Assembly (NCBI GenBank): GCA_017394885.1
Contig: JAFPWO010000021.1
Span: forward strand, 30,734 to 94,733
Length of the DNA stretch: 64,000 bases
DNA from: Lachnospiraceae bacterium
GTDB lineage: Bacteria > Bacillota > Clostridia > Lachnospirales > Lachnospiraceae
Direction: 5' to 3'
Shown here in pieces: positions 52,076 through 61,554 of this stretch. The translations under genes were made by a program, and so were the position numbers. How positions within the stretch are numbered: the first letter of the stretch is position 1; the number at the start of each line of letters is the position of its first letter. Below the pieces are notes generated by a model that made no database searches, had not been told where the DNA came from, and was given only the letters and a program-made list of their open reading frames with translations.

Positions 52076-53116
52076 ATGGAGACGAAATCGAGATCCGAAG
52101 CCTATGCGGCCGCCGGAGTGGATATCACGGCAGGTTATCAGGCCGTGGAGCTGATGAAGCGCCATATCGCCCGGACGCTGACGCCCGGCGTGTGCTCCGA
52201 TATCGGCGGATTCGGGGGGCTGTTCGCGCCGGAGATTACCGGCATGAAGGAACCGGTCCTGGTCTCGGGAACGGACGGCGTGGGCACCAAGCAGCGCATC
52301 GCGCAGCTCATGGGGAAAAACGATACGGTCGGGATCGACTGCGTGGCCATGTGCGTGAACGATATCATCTGCTGCGGCGCCAGACCGCTGTTCTTTCTGG
52401 ATTATATCGCGATCGGGAAGAATATCCCGGAAAAGATCGCGGACCTGGTCGCCGGCGTGGCGGAAGGCTGCGTGCAGGCCGGCTGCGCGCTGATCGGCGG
52501 GGAGACGGCCGAGCATCCCGGAACCATGAGCCCGGAGGATTACGATCTGGCCGGCTTTGCGGTCGGGATCGTGGATAAGGCCCGGATCCTGGATAAAAAC
52601 AGTATGCGGCCGGGCGATGTGATCCTTGCGCTGCCTTCGAGCGGCCTGCATTCCAACGGGTTTTCCCTGGTGCGCAAGGTTTTTGATGTGGAGAATACCG
52701 ATCTTGCCGCCGTGATTCCGGAGCTGGAAACCCCGCTCGGAGAAACGCTGCTTACCCCTACCCGGATCTATGTAAAGCCGGTGCTCGCGCTGCTGGAGGA
52801 AGTGAAGGTGCACGGCATCAGCCATATCACGGGCGGCGGCTTTTACGAAAATATCCCGCGCTGCATCCCGGACGGGCTCGGCGCCGTGATCCGGAAAGAA
52901 AATGTGAAAACGCCGCCGATCTTCCGGCTGCTGCAGAATAAAGGAAACATCTCCGAACGGGATATGTTCAACACCTTTAACATGGGGGTCGGGATGGTCC
53001 TGGCCGTCGCGGAGGAAGACGCCGAAAAAGCGATCGATATCCTGCGCCGGACCGGTGAAAATGCGTACCGGCTGGGCCGGATCGAAGAAACGGAAGAGAA
53101 GATTGTCCTATGCTGA
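52076..53116 (+). CDS. purM: Phosphoribosylformylglycinamidine cyclo-ligase (AIR synthetase)
   Basis: Fifth step, closing the imidazole ring with ATP. 346 residues, full length. AAAGVDITAGYQAVELMK at the N-terminus, SGTDGVGTKQRIAQ, DCVAMCVNDI, LIGGETAEHPG and GGGFYENIPR are family blocks. ATG 52076 lies 2 bp after the purF stop with AAAGGAG inside the purF end. Its last 7 bases overlap the FNT gene. Confidence 0.96.
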   Translation: METKSRSEAYAAAGVDITAGYQAVELMKRHIARTLTPGVCSDIGGFGGLFAPEITGMKEPVLVSGTDGVGTKQRIAQLMGKNDTVGIDCVAMCVNDIICCGARPLFFLDYIAIGKNIPEKIADLVAGVAEGCVQAGCALIGGETAEHPGTMSPEDYDLAGFAVGIVDKARILDKNSMRPGDVILALPSSGLHSNGFSLVRKVFDVENTDLAAVIPELETPLGETLLTPTRIYVKPVLALLEEVKVHGISHITGGGFYENIPRCIPDGLGAVIRKENVKTPPIFRLLQNKGNISERDMFNTFNMGVGMVLAVAEEDAEKAIDILRRTGENAYRLGRIEETEEKIVLC

Positions 53117-53715
53117 AAAAAACTTGTTCGGGGATCCTGGCCGGGCTTCTGATCAGCCTCGGCGGGACGGTGTTTTTGTCCTGCCAGGATAAAGTCGTCG
53201 GTTCGGTCGGCTTTACCATCGGCCTTCTGGCGGTCTGCTTTTACGGCGCGAATCTCTATACGGGCCGGATCGGATATCTCTTTGATAAACACGATAAGGA
53301 CGGTCTTACCGATCTGGTCTTCGGCCTTTTGGGCAACCTGATCGGGACCGTCTGCTGCGGCTTGCTGCTGGGCCCGATGAAAGGGGAGGCGGCCCGTGCC
53401 CTTTGTGATGCGAAGCTGGGGCAGGCGCCTTCCGAGACCTTGCTGCGGGCGGCTTTCTGCGGCATGCTGGTCTATATCGCCGTCAATCTGTTCCGCGATA
53501 AAAAGACGGTGCTGGGCATCGTCATCGGGATCCCGGTCTTTATCTTAAGCGGGTTTGAGCACTCGATCGCGGACGCGTTTTATTTCGCTGCGGCCGGTAC
53601 GTTTTCGGGGCAGGCGGCGCTGTTTATCCTGCTGGTGCTGCTCGGCAATTCCATCGGAGCGCTCCTCTTTGACCGCCTGCTGAAAGGGGCGGGATTAAAG
53701 AAACAGGCTTCGTGA
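53110..53715 (+). CDS. Formate/nitrite transporter (FNT) family channel
   Basis: 201-residue protein with six hydrophobic helices. GFEHSIADAF (G148-F157) is the FNT pore motif, with H151 equivalent to the conserved channel histidine of FocA. It overlaps purM by 7 bp and precedes purN, so it is translated as part of the purine operon. Formate is the precursor of 10-formyl-THF through formate-THF ligase, and PurN and the AICAR transformylase downstream consume it; formate uptake for purine synthesis is therefore the likely job. It is shorter than typical FNTs (about 260-280), mostly at the termini. Confidence 0.85.
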   Translation: MLKKTCSGILAGLLISLGGTVFLSCQDKVVGSVGFTIGLLAVCFYGANLYTGRIGYLFDKHDKDGLTDLVFGLLGNLIGTVCCGLLLGPMKGEAARALCDAKLGQAPSETLLRAAFCGMLVYIAVNLFRDKKTVLGIVIGIPVFILSGFEHSIADAFYFAAAGTFSGQAALFILLVLLGNSIGALLFDRLLKGAGLKKQAS

Positions 53716-53736
53716 TACCGAACGCAGCTTTTGCTC

Positions 53737-53807
53737 GCTGCCGCGGCGAAAACTTTCTCGCCTCTGCTCCGAAGCCGGCTCGAAAGTATTGCCGGGCCCG
53801 CTCGCAG
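53737..53807 (+). repeat. 71-bp dispersed intergenic repeat, copy B
   Basis: Same length as copy A at 40276-40346, same strand. The first 23 bases are identical and the last 17 differ at one base; the middle 31 are diverged. It fills most of the gap between the FNT gene and purN inside the purine operon. Confidence 0.75.
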
Positions 53808-53887
53808 CTGCTGCCGGACCATTTTGGACACAGCCTGACAATAAGCGGCCGGAGTAAAAAAGTTTATAATTCGACGGAGAATAATTC

Positions 53888-54508
53888 ATGCAGAGAATCA
53901 AAACGGCTGTCCTGGTTTCGGGCGGCGGCACCAACCTGCAGGCGATCATCGACCGGGAAAAGGCCGGTGAGCTGCCGCATGCGGAGCTCGCGCTGGTTCT
54001 GTCCTCGCAGGAAAACGCGTACGCGCTTACGCGTGCGGAAAACGCCGGCATCCCGGCCTTTGCCTTCTCGAAAAAGAAGCTGGGTTCGCAGGAGGCTTTT
54101 GAAGAGGCGCTGAGTGAAAAACTGGAGGAGTACGGCATTGAACTGATCGTGCTGGCCGGGTTCTTAAGCATCCTGAGCGAGGGTTTTACCAGGCGCTGGC
54201 CGGAGCGGATCATCAATGTCCACCCCGCGCTGATCCCGTCCTTCTGCGGCAAGGGCTTTTACGGCCTGAAAGTGCATGAGGCGGCCCTGGAGCGGGGCGT
54301 TAAAGTCACCGGGGCAACGGTGCATTTTGTCAATGAAATCCCGGACGGCGGGCGGATCATCGCCCAGAAGGCTGTCCGTGTCTACCCGGGCGATACCCCG
54401 GAAAAACTGCAGAAGCGGGTCATGCGGCAGGCGGAATGGAAGCTGCTGCCCGCCGCGGTGGAGAGCACTGCGGCATCCATCTGTCAGAAAAAAGCGGAAA
54501 AGGAGTAA
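53888..54508 (+). CDS. purN: Phosphoribosylglycinamide formyltransferase
   Basis: Third step, formylating GAR with 10-formyl-THF. 206 residues. VSGGGTNLQAIID binds phosphoribosyl, VLAGFLSILSEGF and NVHPALIPSFCGKGFYG supply the catalytic Asn/His, and TGATVHFVNEIPDGGRII ends the active site. GGAG precedes the ATG by 9 nt. A TATAAT at 53865-53870 in the preceding gap hints at an internal promoter but has no good -35. It needs formyl-THF, unlike PurT. Confidence 0.96.
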   Translation: MQRIKTAVLVSGGGTNLQAIIDREKAGELPHAELALVLSSQENAYALTRAENAGIPAFAFSKKKLGSQEAFEEALSEKLEEYGIELIVLAGFLSILSEGFTRRWPERIINVHPALIPSFCGKGFYGLKVHEAALERGVKVTGATVHFVNEIPDGGRIIAQKAVRVYPGDTPEKLQKRVMRQAEWKLLPAAVESTAASICQKKAEKE

Positions 54509-54512
54509 AGAG

Positions 54513-55229
54513 ATGAGTATCTACGAAAGCAGGACCGTAAGCGAGCTGCTGGCGGGCAACAGCTATCCCGGCCGCGGGATCATCGTCGGCATGACGCCGG
54601 ACGGAAAGAACGCCGTGGCGGCGTATTTCATCATGGGGCGGAGCACAAACTCCCGCAACCGGATCTTTGTGAAGAAAGAAAATGCGGTCTTTACCGAACC
54701 GTTCGATCCGTCCAAAGTGGTGGATCCGAGCCTGATCATTTATGCCGCGCTGCGCTGGCAGGAGGGCCGGCTGATCGTGACCAACGGCGATCAGACCGAT
54801 ACGATCGCGGAATGGGCCAAGAAGGGCGGAAGCATGGAAGAAGCGCTGCGGACGCGCTGCTTTGAGCCGGATGCGCCGAATTATACGCCCCGCATCAGCG
54901 CAGTGCTGCATTTTGAAGACGGTTTTTGCTATGAGATGAGTATTTTAAAGAGTGTGGATGAAGAAGGAAGCGAATGTGCGCGCTACCTTTTCACCTATCC
55001 GGGCAAAGCCGGACTCGGACATTTTATCCACACCTACGTCGGCGACGGCAATCCGCTGCCGAGCTTCCAGGGCGAACCGGAACGCGTGGCGATGGAAGAT
55101 GATTTCGGCGCGTGGTGCGATACGCTGTGGAATGCGCTGGACGGGGACAATAAGATTTCGTTGTACGTCGTCAGCGTGAACGTGAAGACCGGCCAGTCGA
55201 AAGACAGGCTGTACAATAAGAACGTTTGA
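54513..55229 (+). CDS. purO: IMP cyclohydrolase, PurO type
   Basis: Last step, closing FAICAR to IMP. 238 residues of the archaeal-type cyclohydrolase found also in clostridia: NSYPGRGIIVGMTPDGKNAV, AYFIMGRSTNSRNRIFVKKE (split here from the previous block), DPSLIIYAALRW, and YTPRISAVLHF. It replaces the N-terminal domain of the usual bifunctional PurH. ATG 54513 follows GGAG 4 bp after the purN stop. The following gene supplies the transformylase half as a separate protein. Confidence 0.9.
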   Translation: MSIYESRTVSELLAGNSYPGRGIIVGMTPDGKNAVAAYFIMGRSTNSRNRIFVKKENAVFTEPFDPSKVVDPSLIIYAALRWQEGRLIVTNGDQTDTIAEWAKKGGSMEEALRTRCFEPDAPNYTPRISAVLHFEDGFCYEMSILKSVDEEGSECARYLFTYPGKAGLGHFIHTYVGDGNPLPSFQGEPERVAMEDDFGAWCDTLWNALDGDNKISLYVVSVNVKTGQSKDRLYNKNV

Positions 55230-55269
55230 TATTGCCTTTTCAGAAATCCTATGATATGAGGAGAAGATC

Positions 55270-56454
55270 ATGAACGAACTCGAACTGAAATACGGCTGCA
55301 ATCCGAATCAGAAACCGGCCCGCATTTTCATGGCGGACGGATCCGACCTGCCTATCACCGTGCTGAACGGCCGGCCGGGGTATATCAACCTGCTGGACGC
55401 GTTCAACGCGTGGCAGCTGGTGAAAGAACTGAAGGTGGCGCTGGGCCTGCCGGCGGCGACGTCGTTCAAGCATGTGTCCCCGACCTCTGCGGCCGTGGCG
55501 CTGCCGCTGTCGCCGGAGCTGAAGAAGGCGTGCTTCGTGGACGACGTGCCGGGGCTGGATGAGTCGCCCCTGGCCTGCGCGTACGCCCGTGCCCGCGGCA
55601 CGGACCGCCTGTGCTCCTTCGGCGATTTCATCGCGCTTTCGGATGAGTGCGACGCCGTGACGGCAAGCCTGATCAAGCGCGAAGTGTCCGACGGCGTGAT
55701 CGCCCCCGGCTACACGGATGAGGCGCTGGCGATCCTGAAAACGAAGCGCAAGGGCGGCTACAACGTGATCGCGATCGATCCGGACTACGTGCCCGCGGAG
55801 AAGGAGATCAAGCAGGTCTTCGGCGTGACCTTCGAGCAAGGCCGCAACAATTTCAAAATCGACCGCGCGCTGCTGAACCATATCGTGACAAAGAACAAAG
55901 ACCTGCCCGACAGCGCGGCGCGCGACCTGATCGTCTCGCTGATCACGCTGAAATATACGCAGTCCAATTCCGTGTGCTTCGCGGTGGACGGGCAGGCGAT
56001 CGGCGTCGGCGCGGGGCAGCAGTCCCGCATCCACTGCACGAGGCTGGCCGGCGGCAAGGCGGATACCTGGTGGCTTCGCCAGAGCCCGAAGGTGCTGGGC
56101 CTGCCGTTTAAGCCGGAACTGGGCCGCCCCGAGCGCGACAACGTGATCGACGGCTACATCAACCAGAATGAAGAGGACGTCTGCGCCGAGGGCATCTGGC
56201 AGAAATACTTTACCGAGCGTCCTGAACCGCTCACGCAGGCGGACAAGCGCGCGTTCCTGGATACGAAGAACGGCGTGGCTCTGGGCTCCGACGCGTTCTT
56301 CCCGTTCAGCGATTCCATCGAGCGCGGCAGACTGTCCGGCGTGTCCTATGTGGCGGAGCCCGGCGGCTCCATCCGCGACGACGCGGTCATTGAAGCCTGT
56401 GACAAATACAATATGGTGATGGCCTTTACCGGAATGCGGCTGTTCCATCATTAA
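55270..56454 (+). CDS. purH: AICAR transformylase, stand-alone
   Basis: Formylates AICAR with 10-formyl-THF. 394 residues equal to the C-terminal domain of bifunctional PurH, with LKYGCNPNQKPA at the start, SFKHVSPTSAAVA carrying the catalytic Lys-His pair, and GAGQQSRIHCTRLA near the end of the folate site. No cyclohydrolase (MGS-like) domain is fused; PurO upstream does that job. AICAR phosphates, its substrate family, are the ligand of the operon's riboswitch. GAGGAGA precedes the ATG. Confidence 0.93.
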   Translation: MNELELKYGCNPNQKPARIFMADGSDLPITVLNGRPGYINLLDAFNAWQLVKELKVALGLPAATSFKHVSPTSAAVALPLSPELKKACFVDDVPGLDESPLACAYARARGTDRLCSFGDFIALSDECDAVTASLIKREVSDGVIAPGYTDEALAILKTKRKGGYNVIAIDPDYVPAEKEIKQVFGVTFEQGRNNFKIDRALLNHIVTKNKDLPDSAARDLIVSLITLKYTQSNSVCFAVDGQAIGVGAGQQSRIHCTRLAGGKADTWWLRQSPKVLGLPFKPELGRPERDNVIDGYINQNEEDVCAEGIWQKYFTERPEPLTQADKRAFLDTKNGVALGSDAFFPFSDSIERGRLSGVSYVAEPGGSIRDDAVIEACDKYNMVMAFTGMRLFHH

Positions 56455-56473
56455 AAAGCGGGAGAGAGAAATC

Positions 56474-57742
56474 ATGAAGCTGATGGTGGTAGGCAGCGGC
56501 GGACGCGAGCATGCCCTGATCAAAAAACTCAGAGAAAACCCGGCGGTGGAGACGGTCTACGCCCTGCCCGGCAACGGCGGCATGGAAGGGGAAGCGGTCT
56601 GCGTCCCCGTAAAGGCTGTGGATATCCCGGGCCTGGTGGACTTTGCCTGCAGCCACGGGATCGATTTTGCCGTGGTGGCGCCGGATGACCCGCTGGTCCT
56701 CGGCGCCGTGGACGCGCTGGAAGAAGCAGGTATTCCCTGCTTCGGACCGGATAAGAAGGCGGCGATCATCGAAGGCAGCAAGGTCTTTTCCAAGGAACTG
56801 ATGCAGAAATACGGGATCCCGACGGCGGCCTGCCGGGTCTTTGACGATATGAATGAAGCGCTGGCCTATATTGAGGAAGCGCCGCTCCCGATCGTCGTAA
56901 AGGCGGACGGGCTGGCGCTGGGAAAAGGTGTTACCGTCGCCTTTGACCGGGAAGAAGCCCGCGGCGCGGTCATCGGCGCCATGCAGGAAAAACGCTTCGG
57001 CAAGAGCGGGGAACGCCTTGTGATCGAAGAGTTCCTGGAAGGGCCGGAGGTCTCGGTCCTGGCCCTGACCGACGGCCGCACGCTGGTGCCGCTTAGTTCC
57101 TCCATGGACCATAAAGCCGCCTGGGACGGGGATAAAGGCCCCAATACCGGCGGAATGGGCACGGTCGCGCCGAATCCGTATTATACGGAGGAGATCGCGG
57201 CGCGCTGCATGCAGGAGATCTTTATCCCCACGATCCGCGCCATGGCCGCGGAAGGCCGCCCCTTCAAGGGCTGCCTGTATTTCGGCCTGATGCTGACCAA
57301 AGACGGGCCGAAGGTGATCGAGTATAACTGCCGCTTCGGCGATCCGGAAACGCAGGTCGTGCTGCCGCTTTTGGGCAGCGATCTGCTGACGCTGATGCAG
57401 GCCGTGCACGATGAAACGCTGGCGGAGCAGGCGGTCTGCCTGAAGGACGGCGCGGCGGCCTGTGTGATCATGGCTTCCCAGGGTTATCCCCTTTCCTACG
57501 AAAAAGGCTTCCCAATCGAGATCCCGGAAGCCCTGCATCCGTATGTGATCGTTGCCGGCGCGAAGAAAGAAGGCGGAAAACTGCTGACAAACGGCGGGCG
57601 CGTGCTCGGCGTGTGCGCGCAGGAAGAGACCCTGGAGAAGGCGGTCGAAACGGCCTATCAGAGAACGGAACAAATCCATTTTGCCAATGCCTGCTACCGT
57701 CATGATATCGGAAAGCGGGCGCTGGCCGCGAAGGAGAAATAA
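56474..57742 (+). CDS. purD: Phosphoribosylamine-glycine ligase
   Basis: Second step, joining glycine to phosphoribosylamine. 422-residue ATP-grasp enzyme, full length. VVGSGGREHALIKKL opens the N-domain, PIVVKADGLALGKGVTVA is the ATP-grasp core, GGMGTVAPNP and YNCRFGDPETQVVLP the metal and nucleotide sites. Glycine demand fits the glycine riboswitch-controlled symporter elsewhere in the window. Stop codon overlaps the purL start by one base. Confidence 0.97.
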   Translation: MKLMVVGSGGREHALIKKLRENPAVETVYALPGNGGMEGEAVCVPVKAVDIPGLVDFACSHGIDFAVVAPDDPLVLGAVDALEEAGIPCFGPDKKAAIIEGSKVFSKELMQKYGIPTAACRVFDDMNEALAYIEEAPLPIVVKADGLALGKGVTVAFDREEARGAVIGAMQEKRFGKSGERLVIEEFLEGPEVSVLALTDGRTLVPLSSSMDHKAAWDGDKGPNTGGMGTVAPNPYYTEEIAARCMQEIFIPTIRAMAAEGRPFKGCLYFGLMLTKDGPKVIEYNCRFGDPETQVVLPLLGSDLLTLMQAVHDETLAEQAVCLKDGAAACVIMASQGYPLSYEKGFPIEIPEALHPYVIVAGAKKEGGKLLTNGGRVLGVCAQEETLEKAVETAYQRTEQIHFANACYRHDIGKRALAAKEK

Positions 57743-60700
57743 TGGTCTATCGGATCTATGTGGAAAAAAAAGAGGGCAATGATCTGGAGGCGGAGCATCT
57801 CTGCGGAGAGCTGAAAGAACTGCTGGGCATCAGCGGGCTGGAAAAGCTGCGCATTTTCCACCGGTATGACGTGGAAAACATTTCGAAGGAGCTTTTTGAC
57901 AAGGCGGTCCGCAACGTGTTTTCCGAACCGCAGGTCGACCGCGTTTTCGATTCGCTCGATCTGCCCGGCGCGACGGTCTTTGCCGTGGAATATCTGCCCG
58001 GCCAGTTCGACCAGCGGGCCGATTCCGCCGCGCAGTGCATTCAGATCCTCTCGCAGGGGGACCGTCCCGCGGTCGCTTCGGCCACAGTCTACGCCCTGTA
58101 CGGAATGCTGAGCGGAAGCGAGCTGGAAGCGGTAAAGAAGCATGTCATCAACCCGGTGGAAGCCCGGGAAGCCTCCTTTGCCCTGCCGGATACGCTGAAA
58201 ATGAACTACGAGATCCCGCAGAAGGTCGCGGTACTATCCGGCTTTAACGAGCTGGACGGGCGGGGTTTGGCGGCCTTTATCCGCCGGTACGGACTGGCCA
58301 TGGACGAGAAGGATATCGCCTTCTGCCAGGCTTATTTCCGCGGCGAAAAACGGGAGCCGACCATTACCGAGATCCGCATGATCGATACCTACTGGTCGGA
58401 CCACTGCCGGCATACGACCTTCCTGACTGAGCTCAAGTCGGTGGAATTTGACGATCCGCTGCTGGAAAAAACGTTTGAAGATTATCTGGCGCTGCGGCAG
58501 GAACTGGGCGTGAAAAAGCCCGTCTGCCTGATGGATCTGGCGACGATTTCGGTCAAAGCCCTGAAGAAAAAGGGCCTTCTGAATCAGCTGGACGAATCCG
58601 AGGAGATCAATGCCTGCACCGTTAAGATCAAGGTGACGGTGGACGGCCGGGAAGAGCCCTGGCTGCTGCTGTTTAAAAATGAGACCCATAACCATCCGAC
58701 TGAGATCGAGCCTTTCGGCGGCGCGGCGACCTGTATCGGCGGCGCGATCCGCGATCCCTTATCGGGCCGGTCCTACGTCTACGGCGCGATGCGCGTGACC
58801 GGCGCGGCGGATCCGACCGTGCCGCTTAGCGAGACCCTGCCCGGGAAGCTTTCGCAGCGGCAGATCGTGACCGGCGCGGCGGCCGGCTATTCTTCCTACG
58901 GCAATCAGATCGGGCTGGCGACCGGCCTCGTGGATGAGCTCTATCATCCGGGCTATGCCGCAAAGCGCATGGAGATCGGCGCGGTGATCGCCGCGGCCCC
59001 GGCCGGCAACGTACGCAGAGAGCGCCCGGTCCCCGGGGATGTGGTCGTCCTGCTGGGCGGGGCGACCGGCCGGGACGGCATCGGCGGAGCGACCGGCTCC
59101 TCCAAGGCGCACGACAGCCATTCCGTGGAGACCTGCGGCGCCGAGGTACAGAAGGGCAACGCGCCGGAGGAACGCAAGCTCCAGCGGCTTTTCCGCGATC
59201 CGGAGGCGGCGCGCCTGATCAAGCGCTGCAACGATTTCGGCGCGGGCGGCGTGTCGGTGGCGATCGGGGAACTCGCGGACGGCCTGCTGATCGATCTGAA
59301 CGCGGTTCCGAAAAAATATGAAGGGCTGGACGGCACGGAGCTGGCCATTTCCGAATCACAGGAGCGGATGGCGGTCGTTGTCGCGCCGGAAGATAAGGAA
59401 CGCTTCCTGAAGCTGGCGGATGCCGAAAACCTTTCGGCGACGCCGGTGGCCGTGGTAACGGAAGAACCCCGCCTGGTCATGCACTGGAACGGGGAGAAGA
59501 TCGTGGATATCAGCCGGGAATTCCTGGATTCCAACGGCGCGAAAAAGTCGATCAACGTTCATGCCGCCGCGCCGGCTTTGCGGGAAGAAAAGTCTTTCGG
59601 CAGCTTTGCGGAAGAACTGAAGGCCCGGGCTTCGGATCTGCGGTTCTGCTCCCGCCAGGGCTTATCGGAGCGCTTTGACTCGACGATCGGCGCGGCGACC
59701 GTGCTGATGCCCTTCGGCGGTCAGTTCCAGCGGACGCCCATCCAGACCATGGTGCACAAGCTCCCGGTCACGGAAGGGGAGACCGATACCAGTTCGCTCA
59801 TGGCCTACGGCTTTGACCCGTATCTTTCCGAGCAGAGCCCGTACCACGGCGCGTATCTGGCCGTAGCCGAATCGCTGGCCAAACTGGTCGCGGCCGGGGC
59901 TTCCCGGGAAGAAACCTATCTGAGCTTTCAGGAGTATTTCGAGAAGCTCGGAACCGATCCCGCGCGCTGGGGCAAGCCGCTTTCCGCACTGCTCGGTGCA
60001 TTCCGTGCCCAGATGGAGCTGGGCGTCGGCGCGATCGGCGGGAAAGATTCCATGAGCGGATCCTTTGAAAATATCCATGTTCCGCCGACGCTGGTATCCT
60101 TCGCGGTGACGGTCGACAAAACGGAACATATTATTTCTCCCGAACTGAAAAAGGCCGGAAACAGGCTGGTCCTGCTGCAGCCAACCTTCGGGGAAGACGC
60201 CCTGCCGGAGGCGGGCAGCCTTCTCAAGCTTTTTGATAAGGTGACTCAGCTCATCCGGGAAAAGAAGGCGGTTTCGGCTTATGTGGCCGGCGCGGGCGGA
60301 GCGGCCCAGGCACTGCTGCAGATGGCGCTCGGAAATCAACTGGGCGTGCGCTTTACAGAAACGATCCCGGCCGGGAAACTCTTTGCCCCGGCGCCGGTCT
60401 CTTTCGTACTGGAGATGACGCCCGATGCGGAAGCAGCGGGAGAGCTTCTGGGAACCGTTACGGAAGAAGCGGTATTTGCCTGTCGGGATGAAACAGTCTC
60501 GCTGGAAGAGCTGATCGCTCTCAGCGAAGACCGGCTGGAAAGCGTGTATCCGCTTACGGCCCGGCCGGCCGGCGGGGAGATCGAGACCGTAAGCTTTACG
60601 GCCGGAAAGCCGCAGGCCCCGGCTGTAACGACCGCGGAGCCGACCGTCCTGATCCCGGTCTTCCCGGGAACCAACTGCGAATACGACAGCGCACGGGCGG

Positions 60701-61440
60701 TGGAACGGGCCGGTGCGAAGGCGCGCGTCATGGTCCTCAAAAACCGCAGCGCGGACGATGTGGCACGCTCGGTAGCTTCGTTTGCCGAAGCCTTGAAGAG
60801 CGCGCAGGCGGTCCTGATCCCGGGCGGCTTCTCGGGCGGGGATGAACCGGACGGCAGCGGGAAGTTCATTACGGCTTTCTTCCGGAATGCCGCGGTGAAG
60901 GAAGGCGTCACTCAGCTGCTGGAAAGCCGGGACGGGCTGATGCTGGGCATCTGCAACGGTTTTCAGGCGCTCATCAAACTGGGCCTGGTGCCGTACGGAC
61001 GGATCCTGGATGCGGAAGAAGATTTTCCGACGCTGACCTTCAATCATATCGGCCGGCATCAGTCGAGGCTGGTGCGCACGCGGGTCGCTTCGAATCTTTC
61101 GCCCTGGCTTTCCCTGCGGCAGGTGGGAGATATCGTGACGGTCCCGATCTCGCACGGAGAAGGGCGCTTCACCGGGTCGGAGGACCTGATCCGGCAGCTG
61201 GCGGAAAACGGTCAGATCGCGACGCAGTACGTGGACATGGACGGTGCCCCCACCCGGGAAAATCCCTGGAACCCGAACGGGTCGCTCTGGGCGGTGGAAG
61301 GGCTCACCTCCCCGGACGGAAGAGTCTTCGGGAAGATGGGCCACAGCGAACGCATCGGGGCGGGGCTGTATAAAAACGTGCCGGGCGAATATGACCTGCG
61401 TCTTTTTGAAGCCGCAGTCCGGTATTTCAGGGGACAGTAA
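57742..61440 (+). CDS. purL: Phosphoribosylformylglycinamidine synthase, single-chain
   Basis: Fourth step, turning FGAR to FGAM with glutamine and ATP. 1232 residues in one chain with synthetase and glutaminase domains. NHPTEIEPFGGAATCIGGAI and YWSDHCRHTTF mark the synthetase; the C-terminal class I glutaminase has FPGTNCEYDSA, nucleophile C1071 in LGICNGFQAL and GHSERIGAGLYKN. The size fits the clostridial clade, shorter than the proteobacterial enzyme (about 1290). It keeps a full glutaminase, in contrast to the PurF of this operon. Last gene of the operon, followed by a hairpin. Confidence 0.96.
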   Translation: MVYRIYVEKKEGNDLEAEHLCGELKELLGISGLEKLRIFHRYDVENISKELFDKAVRNVFSEPQVDRVFDSLDLPGATVFAVEYLPGQFDQRADSAAQCIQILSQGDRPAVASATVYALYGMLSGSELEAVKKHVINPVEAREASFALPDTLKMNYEIPQKVAVLSGFNELDGRGLAAFIRRYGLAMDEKDIAFCQAYFRGEKREPTITEIRMIDTYWSDHCRHTTFLTELKSVEFDDPLLEKTFEDYLALRQELGVKKPVCLMDLATISVKALKKKGLLNQLDESEEINACTVKIKVTVDGREEPWLLLFKNETHNHPTEIEPFGGAATCIGGAIRDPLSGRSYVYGAMRVTGAADPTVPLSETLPGKLSQRQIVTGAAAGYSSYGNQIGLATGLVDELYHPGYAAKRMEIGAVIAAAPAGNVRRERPVPGDVVVLLGGATGRDGIGGATGSSKAHDSHSVETCGAEVQKGNAPEERKLQRLFRDPEAARLIKRCNDFGAGGVSVAIGELADGLLIDLNAVPKKYEGLDGTELAISESQERMAVVVAPEDKERFLKLADAENLSATPVAVVTEEPRLVMHWNGEKIVDISREFLDSNGAKKSINVHAAAPALREEKSFGSFAEELKARASDLRFCSRQGLSERFDSTIGAATVLMPFGGQFQRTPIQTMVHKLPVTEGETDTSSLMAYGFDPYLSEQSPYHGAYLAVAESLAKLVAAGASREETYLSFQEYFEKLGTDPARWGKPLSALLGAFRAQMELGVGAIGGKDSMSGSFENIHVPPTLVSFAVTVDKTEHIISPELKKAGNRLVLLQPTFGEDALPEAGSLLKLFDKVTQLIREKKAVSAYVAGAGGAAQALLQMALGNQLGVRFTETIPAGKLFAPAPVSFVLEMTPDAEAAGELLGTVTEEAVFACRDETVSLEELIALSEDRLESVYPLTARPAGGEIETVSFTAGKPQAPAVTTAEPTVLIPVFPGTNCEYDSARAVERAGAKARVMVLKNRSADDVARSVASFAEALKSAQAVLIPGGFSGGDEPDGSGKFITAFFRNAAVKEGVTQLLESRDGLMLGICNGFQALIKLGLVPYGRILDAEEDFPTLTFNHIGRHQSRLVRTRVASNLSPWLSLRQVGDIVTVPISHGEGRFTGSEDLIRQLAENGQIATQYVDMDGAPTRENPWNPNGSLWAVEGLTSPDGRVFGKMGHSERIGAGLYKNVPGEYDLRLFEAAVRYFRGQ

Positions 61441-61448
61441 GAAGAGCA

Positions 61449-61474
61449 AAGAAGGGCAGCGTGCTGTCCTTCTT
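61449..61474 (+). terminator. Probable terminator of the purine operon
   Basis: AAGAAGGGCAGC (61449-61460) pairs with GCTGTCCTTCTT (61463-61474; one G-U). Only two unpaired bases and a weak T-run. Confidence 0.6.
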
Positions 61475-61494
61475 CTGCTGTGGGGCGGTTTTCC

Positions 61495-61523
61495 TTGCAA
61501 AGACCGGCGGGTTATGCTAAACT
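61495..61523 (+). promoter_or_regulatory. Possible promoter of the deacetylase genes
   Basis: TTGCAA (61495-61500), 17-bp spacer, TAAACT (61518-61523). Poor -10, so weak or alternative. Confidence 0.35.
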
Positions 61524-61554
61524 AACTTGTTGATAGGTCGATTAGGAGGCTTTT

